Positions 20,664 to 25,694 of a stretch of DNA of 25,694 nucleotides are shown here, piece by piece (the first letter of the stretch is position 1; each line of letters starts with the position of its first letter). The notes under the pieces are model-generated. The model worked only from the letters and a program-made list of their open reading frames with translations. It had not been told where the DNA came from and did not search any database. Origin of the DNA: Desulfobacteraceae bacterium (GTDB lineage: Bacteria; Desulfobacterota; Desulfobacteria; Desulfobacterales; Desulfosarcinaceae). The stretch covers positions 1-25,694 of the forward strand of contig JALVQM010000448.1 of assembly GCA_027025615.1 (NCBI GenBank), given 5' to 3'. The translations under genes were made by a program, and so were the position numbers.

Positions 20664-23600
20664 AGCAATAACCTACGTCAAGCTTCCGGAAAAAAGGATC
20701 CAGGAGATTCACGATCTTGTTGCATCCTGGCCCCATGAAACCAAAGCATTCATGCGTGCCAGGCTGAATCAATATAAGCCGCCCTCAGATTTTTTCAATA
20801 ATGTTCTTGAGTCATTTTTGTCGCTTTTCATGGATAGCCCTGAAAAAAGATTTGTCATTCTCAAAGACCCTGCAATTCTGACCGACTGGCAAAGACGATT
20901 CGAACTTTCAGGGCAGACAAACCCCCAGGATGCCTGGAACAAAATCCTTGAAAAGGAAGTGGGTGCCCGCGATTACCAATATATTCTTTCTCTGCTGGAT
21001 AAAGAACTTGCAGATGTGCATATTCCGGTAGAGCTGAAAATGCTTTTTGAAAAAATCTATAAAGCCCATATACGCAAGGAATACTTATCTGATCCCGAAG
21101 TACCCAAGGCTCCTCTACTGCTCTTTATCGGCCCCAGCGGTTCGGGCAAAACGTCCACTGTAACCGAGGCGATTGAAAAAGTAATTTTTGGCAATCAAGT
21201 ACTGCCTGAAGTAGATCTTAAAGAGAAAAAGGAAGAACTTCTTGCAGGTGAACCGTTCTGGAAAACAGTAGATGAAATAGATCCAACCCTGTCGGAAGAA
21301 ATAAGCCGTCGCAAACGTCTGAAATTCTATAAAAGGCTGGCGAAAATTCCATTGATACGGCGCATTTTCAAATCACGCATCAGCAAGAATCTCTCCCGCC
21401 TCGAGGAACAAGGTATCTGGATAGATTATTCCATGGTAACTCCAAATGACTTTCAGACGGCATTGGCGGGCGAACCTGGAAACTATTTCAAGAAAGCCCT
21501 TGGAGATCCGCGCAAACCCACCATACGCCACGTGGAAGAGGCCCATAGTGCCTTCGGAAGAGTTGAAAGCGGAGCCAGCGGTGGTGTAGAACGTCAACAA
21601 CGAACCCTGATTGATACCTCCAACATAGTACTGGATGAAATAATTGCAGGAAAAAGGGATTGCCTGCTGGTTGCTACCACTGACCAGCCGGAAAGATTCG
21701 ATCCGGCTATCTATCGACGCTTCGTTGAAAAGGGAAAAATTATTAATATTTCAGATTATTGGAAAAATCCTGAAAATCTGAAAGAAGTGGTCAGGCTGGA
21801 ACTTTTGCGCAATGACGTCACTGTGGGTGCTGCCGGACAAAGCCGGCTGGCAGGAGCTGCAAAGTGGCTTTCCGCTGAAGAGCTTGACCTAGCCGTAAGT
21901 CATCTTTACACCATTTTCTCAGAACGTTCTTTAAAAATAATTCCTTCCTATGTACGCAAGCTCATCGATTCAGTGATTAAAATAAAAGGGGATTTTCGTT
22001 CCGAGTACCTTGGAGACTCTCTGCTTGTACGTCATGCCTTTGAACTTGTCGCCCAAAATTCTTACGGAGACTTGTACAAGAAAGTAGTTGATCGCATGGA
22101 TCGCAATGTGAAGTGGGAACAATATGTTGGCAATATCAAGGACATGTTCTCCGAAATGACCAACAACTGCCTGTATTACGGTGTCAGCGAGGAAAAGGGA
22201 GTTGTGCTGAACGGGCCTCCGGGAGGCGGGAAAACTTTCCTGGTGCGAACCTGGCTGAGTGAAAACAAAGATGTCCACGATATCGCAACAAGCGCCAGTG
22301 CCTTACAAGATCCAGCCAATCCGATAGACGGGGCCGTTGATAATCTTGAAAAAGTATATGATATCGCAAAAATGATAGCCCCGACTGTGGTGTTCTTCGA
22401 TGAAGGTGATGCACTGGCCCCCAGGCGCAGCCAGTCCGGAGGATCTCCAACAGACAAGCTTACCAACAAGTTCTTGAACCTGATCGATGGGGAAGTGCCT
22501 CTACATCGGGTCTTCACCGTTTTGACTACGAACCGCCTGGATATCCTTGACCCGGCGCTTATACGCTCCAAGCGCCTAAAGGTTCTGGAAGTATCAGGCC
22601 AATTAAACAAGAAAGATATAGTCAAAATTGTAGAAGTAACCCTCGGCAAAGTTCCCCTGTCCCAGGGGCTCGACATCAAGGCGGTCATGGACAGCGCCCA
22701 GGGACTGTGTAACACCCCGGCAGATTATTCGGCCTTTGTTGAAAAGGCCTGTTCCCTGCGTAGTACAGAGTTTGAAGTTCTCCAAAGGTTCAGACAGATA
22801 TCCGAGGCAAGCGACCAGGACAAGGAAAATTTTATAAAGTTTAACTTTAAAACTCTCAATGGCATTATAACCGTTGCGGACCTTCCGGCCGCACTCAAAG
22901 CCGAGTTGCGCTCTAATCCTAAAAAGCTTGTGGAGCATTATCAGGAAATTTTGGAAAAACTGGACCGTATCGCAACCGCTGATGATTATCCGCTTACAGC
23001 GGCCCATCTTACCTCGGCAAGACATGAAATATCCCAAAGCCCGGTTAAACGCGGCAAGGTTCAATTGGATGAATTCCTGGAAGCCGAGTTGAGCCAGGAA
23101 CCCCAAGTGGGTTTCATCATAGGTGTGGGAGCCAATGATGTAACCGGTGTTTTACTGCCCATCGCAACCTCCCTTACCTACAGAGTATCTTCCAATAGAG
23201 TGCTGGTCACCGGGGCGGTATCTTCAGCCACCCCGGCTGCGGCCGAAATGGATATGGCTGTCCAAATGACCCAGCAGTCGGCTCAGGAAGCCCTTACAAT
23301 GGTCAAAAATTATCTCCAGGGACTAGCCCCCAAGGTAAGCCTGGCCCGTCTCCTGGGGGATTTCCTTGAAGATTACACTATTCATCACCAGCTCCTTTCA
23401 GCTTCATACAACGTCGGCGGCCCGTCTGCCGGGTATGCATTGGCCCTTAACACGCTTTCGGCATTGATGCTCATTCCGGTCTACAACGATTTCGGAATCA
23501 CCGGCGCTCCCTGGACAAAGGGAGTAAAGAAAGACGAGGTTGGAGGTTCGGTTATAATCGGCGGGCACAAGAAAAAAGCGGAAAAAGTACTTCTTTACTT

Positions 23601-24069
23601 ACGCCGTATGTACATGCCATTGAAAAACTATATGGATCTTGAACAGGATTTCCTGGTCAATTATTGGTCTCAGGACAAGGATATCCTGGGTGTTACCCAT
23701 TTCGGAGATCTGGTCCCTGAAGTTGTCTGGCTGGGGCCGGAATATGAAAGACTTCTGCAACAACTGATAAGTCTGCGCATAAAGTATAAAATAGCCAAGT
23801 ATCAGGGTCAACATCCGCCCCATGGTGCCAAGGAAGATATCCTGCGAATAAAAGAAGAATTACGAAAACAGGTTGAAGTAGAGCTCCGAAGTCGGCTCAT
23901 GGCCTTGCGTCGCTACCTCAGAAGCCCGGCACGCGATCCTCACCTGGCGCTCGAAGAAATCTACCATCCTCAGCCGAATCGCTTGGCAGACTGGGCTTCT
24001 CCCATTTTTCGCATGGTTAAAAATTTCCGGATTCGCAAGTCTGAAAACAAACAACCACCTGGAGCCTGA
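20644..24069 (+). CDS. Double AAA+ ATPase fused to Lon-type (S16) protease domain
   Basis: A 1141-aa predicted ATP-dependent protease. AAA-1: Walker A GPSGSGKT (163-170), an insertion of about 120 residues, then a degenerate Walker B (VEEAH, 297-301, with Glu for the usual Asp), ATTDQPERFDPAIYRRF (344-360). AAA-2 looks fully active: Walker A GPPGGGKT (524-531), Walker B VVFFDEGD (582-589), sensor TTNR (628-631) and DPALIRSKR (636-644). Lon-type proteolytic domain from about 810: Ser928 in NVGGPSAG and Lys976 in IIGGHKKKAEKVL form the expected dyad, 48 residues apart. The Asp usually preceding GPSAG is Gly. A charged helical tail follows. No transmembrane segment is evident. AGGAG lies 7 bases before the ATG, inside the SPFH gene. 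Classical Lon has one AAA+ module and a different N domain. Confidence 0.85.
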   Translation: MARRLTRAITYVKLPEKRIQEIHDLVASWPHETKAFMRARLNQYKPPSDFFNNVLESFLSLFMDSPEKRFVILKDPAILTDWQRRFELSGQTNPQDAWNKILEKEVGARDYQYILSLLDKELADVHIPVELKMLFEKIYKAHIRKEYLSDPEVPKAPLLLFIGPSGSGKTSTVTEAIEKVIFGNQVLPEVDLKEKKEELLAGEPFWKTVDEIDPTLSEEISRRKRLKFYKRLAKIPLIRRIFKSRISKNLSRLEEQGIWIDYSMVTPNDFQTALAGEPGNYFKKALGDPRKPTIRHVEEAHSAFGRVESGASGGVERQQRTLIDTSNIVLDEIIAGKRDCLLVATTDQPERFDPAIYRRFVEKGKIINISDYWKNPENLKEVVRLELLRNDVTVGAAGQSRLAGAAKWLSAEELDLAVSHLYTIFSERSLKIIPSYVRKLIDSVIKIKGDFRSEYLGDSLLVRHAFELVAQNSYGDLYKKVVDRMDRNVKWEQYVGNIKDMFSEMTNNCLYYGVSEEKGVVLNGPPGGGKTFLVRTWLSENKDVHDIATSASALQDPANPIDGAVDNLEKVYDIAKMIAPTVVFFDEGDALAPRRSQSGGSPTDKLTNKFLNLIDGEVPLHRVFTVLTTNRLDILDPALIRSKRLKVLEVSGQLNKKDIVKIVEVTLGKVPLSQGLDIKAVMDSAQGLCNTPADYSAFVEKACSLRSTEFEVLQRFRQISEASDQDKENFIKFNFKTLNGIITVADLPAALKAELRSNPKKLVEHYQEILEKLDRIATADDYPLTAAHLTSARHEISQSPVKRGKVQLDEFLEAELSQEPQVGFIIGVGANDVTGVLLPIATSLTYRVSSNRVLVTGAVSSATPAAAEMDMAVQMTQQSAQEALTMVKNYLQGLAPKVSLARLLGDFLEDYTIHHQLLSASYNVGGPSAGYALALNTLSALMLIPVYNDFGITGAPWTKGVKKDEVGGSVIIGGHKKKAEKVLLYLRRMYMPLKNYMDLEQDFLVNYWSQDKDILGVTHFGDLVPEVVWLGPEYERLLQQLISLRIKYKIAKYQGQHPPHGAKEDILRIKEELRKQVEVELRSRLMALRRYLRSPARDPHLALEEIYHPQPNRLADWASPIFRMVKNFRIRKSENKQPPGA

Positions 24070-24149
24070 CGCAGTGTAATTGGGCATATCAAGGCCAAGT
24101 CCCTGGTTTTAAACCGGCAGCAGCCAAACGGAGCTTTTGCAACAACCTG

Positions 24150-25445
24150 CTATATATGTTTCAGCAAGTGCAGCCTTACCCTGTTCAAGGCAACGGCTGC
24201 AAAAATAGTCTTGTGAGCATTCCGGTTTCCAAAAAAAAGCCGATACCTGCGACTTACAACTGTTTCCGCAGTGGCCAGGCCGATACAAACGGTACCAACC
24301 GGCTTTGCTTGACTGCCACCGTCAGGACCGGCGATTCCACTTGTAGCCAGGCCGAAATCAGATCCGCAAATTCTACGCACACCCACAGCCATTTGCTCAA
24401 CCACCTGTTCACTCACTGCGCCATGGCTGGCGATGATATCCGGGGCTACATGCAGGACACCAGACTTGATCTCATTGGCGTAAGCCACAACACCCCCTCG
24501 AAAATAAGAGGAGGAACCCGGTGTATTGGTAAGCAAATGGGCCACCAATCCACCAGTGCAACTTTCAGCAACCGCCAACGTGAACAGGTGCTGTTTCAAA
24601 AGGTTTCCCACAACCACAGGCAGTGAAAGCCCCTGGTCCGAGACCAGGTGGTGGCCAAGCTGACTGCAGACCCATTTAACGGCCTTTTCAAAATTGGCCA
24701 GGCCCACTGTGTCAGGCGATCCCGAAGAAATTACCGGGGACTGGGTATTCTTCAAATGGCTGTCATGACGGCCATAAAGCTTAACCTGGATTTCAGGAAA
24801 CTTGGCGCGCAACCCGAGTTTGATACCGGGAAAAAGCTTTTCCACCTGGGCAACCCTTTCTCCAACTTCAGATTCAGGCAATCCAAAAGTCGTAATTGTT
24901 CTGACCCTGGCCGGACTCAAGTTTTTCCCAAAGGTTTTACGAATATGGGGAACGACCTGTTCCCTGAACATCTTACGCATCTCGCCCGGCACACCCGGCA
25001 TAAAGTAAAACCAGCACCGCCCCATTTTCATAGCAAAACCAGGGGCCGTTCCGACTTCATTGCGCAGGAGCCGGGCTCCTTCAGGGATCATGGCCTGTTT
25101 GCGATTCGATGGTGTCATAACACGCTTGCGGGCAGCAAAAAACTGTTCAATATCGGCTAAAGCAGCTAAATTAAGCACCAAGGGCACAGCGGAGGCGGAA
25201 GCGGCAGCTTGCGCTGTCAAATCATCAGTTGTCGGTCCAAGTCCACCGGTCACCAGGGCCAGGTCCACCCTTTGGCTGACCTCGCACAAAACAGCTTCGA
25301 TATCTCCCTGGCTGTCACCAACTGTGTGATGACGTGCGACACCGATACCAATCAGCTCTAACTGCTGTGCCAGGAAAGCCGAGTTGCTGTCTACCAGGGC
25401 TCCTGTTAAAATTTCATCTCCGGTTGCCACAATTTCCGCCTGCAT
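24150..25445 (-). CDS. cinA: CinA-family protein (nicotinamide-nucleotide amidase / competence-damage-inducible)
   Basis: A 431-aa two-domain protein. The N-terminal MoCF-like domain (about 1-170) begins MQAEIVATGDEILTGALVDS and contains VTGGLGPTTDDLT and MPGVPGEMRKMF; in related proteins it has ADP-ribose pyrophosphatase activity. The C-terminal PncC-type amidase domain (last 160 residues) has VAESCTGGLVAHLLTNTPGS, the nucleophilic Ser in AESCTGG, then TSGIAGPDGGS and KPVGTVCIGL. It deamidates NMN in pyridine-nucleotide recycling. Both domains appear intact, at the typical length of about 415 aa plus a small insertion (about 235-250). GAGGT lies 7 bases before ATG 25445. Confidence 0.92.
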   Translation of the reverse strand: MQAEIVATGDEILTGALVDSNSAFLAQQLELIGIGVARHHTVGDSQGDIEAVLCEVSQRVDLALVTGGLGPTTDDLTAQAAASASAVPLVLNLAALADIEQFFAARKRVMTPSNRKQAMIPEGARLLRNEVGTAPGFAMKMGRCWFYFMPGVPGEMRKMFREQVVPHIRKTFGKNLSPARVRTITTFGLPESEVGERVAQVEKLFPGIKLGLRAKFPEIQVKLYGRHDSHLKNTQSPVISSGSPDTVGLANFEKAVKWVCSQLGHHLVSDQGLSLPVVVGNLLKQHLFTLAVAESCTGGLVAHLLTNTPGSSSYFRGGVVAYANEIKSGVLHVAPDIIASHGAVSEQVVEQMAVGVRRICGSDFGLATSGIAGPDGGSQAKPVGTVCIGLATAETVVSRRYRLFFGNRNAHKTIFAAVALNRVRLHLLKHI

Positions 25446-25661
25446 ACTTTAGACCTCACTAATCTTTAATAGTTAGCCTTGATGTCATCGATAAAACCTG
25501 ACTTTGTGTGTTTTGCGTCGTTGCCGGCGCGGACCTCTGCAAGCACGCCTCGTCGGCCTTGAAACTCCTTATATAACAGAGCTGCCGGAATTCATTGTTT
25601 ACAGCACCCCGGTTAAAATGGCAATATTACAGGCAACAATACCGGTAGAGGATGGGGTATT
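25446..25661. other. 216-base divergent intergenic region
   Basis: It lies between cinA (minus) and the truncated plus-strand gene. A GC-rich patch (about 25517-25562) interrupts otherwise AT-rich sequence and could be a fragment of an intergenic repeat, but no second copy is visible in the window. No convincing -35/-10 pair was found. Confidence 0.3.
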
Positions 25662-25694
25662 ATGACTTACAACTTCGATCCGGACAGATGGTAC
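25662..25694 (+). CDS. Start of an unidentified protein (first 11 codons)
   Basis: ATG 25662 is preceded by GGATGGGG at reasonable spacing and runs open to the window edge as MTYNFDPDRWY. It is too short to assign. The start is plausible because of the SD and because it is divergent from cinA. Confidence 0.45.
   Translation, partial: MTYNFDPDRWY

Noticed and set aside
25517..25562. GC-rich patch that looks like an intergenic repeat element
   Set aside because: No second copy in the window and no clear inverted repeat ends.
1..25694. CRISPR arrays, insertion sequences, tRNA or rRNA genes, attachment sites
   Set aside because: Looked for on both strands; no regularly spaced repeats, transposase or integrase motifs, or tRNA-like cloverleaf with CCA end was recognised.

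Overview
The window is gene-dense chromosomal DNA of moderate GC. Gene content suggests a Gram-negative, probably anaerobic bacterium of the Desulfobacterota (former Deltaproteobacteria). The pointers are a rubrerythrin-like ferritin fold, a cobalamin-type radical SAM enzyme, a geranylgeranyl-reductase-family flavoprotein, a FlhG/MinD-like ATPase, a bacterial SMUG1 and consensus sigma-54 promoters. This placement is inference; no rRNA, tRNA, insertion sequence, phage gene or CRISPR array was seen.

Layout. 1-3.7 kb, mostly minus strand: the 5' part of cysS, a RibD_C/DHFR-fold reductase, a plus-strand protein with two excisionase-like HTH modules, a divergent cation/Ca2+ exchanger and a TerB-like protein. 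3.9-5.8 kb: a J-domain co-chaperone, a 615-base region without a convincing protein gene, and a ferritin-like diiron protein. The 615-base region holds a consensus sigma-54 promoter, upstream TTGCAAATTGC repeats, three hairpins and a plus-strand intrinsic terminator, together a strong candidate small RNA. 5.9-8.1 kb: a 68-aa protein followed by a B12-type radical SAM protein. 8.1-12.3 kb: a 3-hydroxyacyl-CoA dehydrogenase-family protein (minus), then a SPOUT methyltransferase, an RluA-type pseudouridine synthase and a geranylgeranyl-reductase-family protein (plus). 12.3-16.5 kb: SMUG1 and a lipoprotein, MutM/Fpg, a MinD-like ATPase, and two proteins sharing a DUF6794-like domain, one standalone behind a consensus sigma-54 promoter and one fused to a molybdenum-cofactor-carrier-like (SLOG) domain.

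16.9-24.1 kb is the most unusual part: four plus-strand genes. They encode an SPFH protein ending in three zinc ribbons, a second zinc-ribbon protein, a membrane-anchored SPFH/band-7 protein, and a 1141-aa protein with two AAA+ modules and a C-terminal Lon-type (S16) protease domain with a Ser-Lys dyad. The last two genes overlap. The arrangement recalls FtsH with HflK/HflC, but the ATPase-protease is a double-AAA+/Lon fusion. I propose a membrane-associated proteolytic quality-control system. cinA (minus) and the first 11 codons of another gene close the window.

Convergent genes are packed very tightly: gaps of 1, 18 and 0 bases and one overlap of 32 bases. One convergent junction carries an 11-bp hairpin embedded in the last codons of the radical SAM gene.
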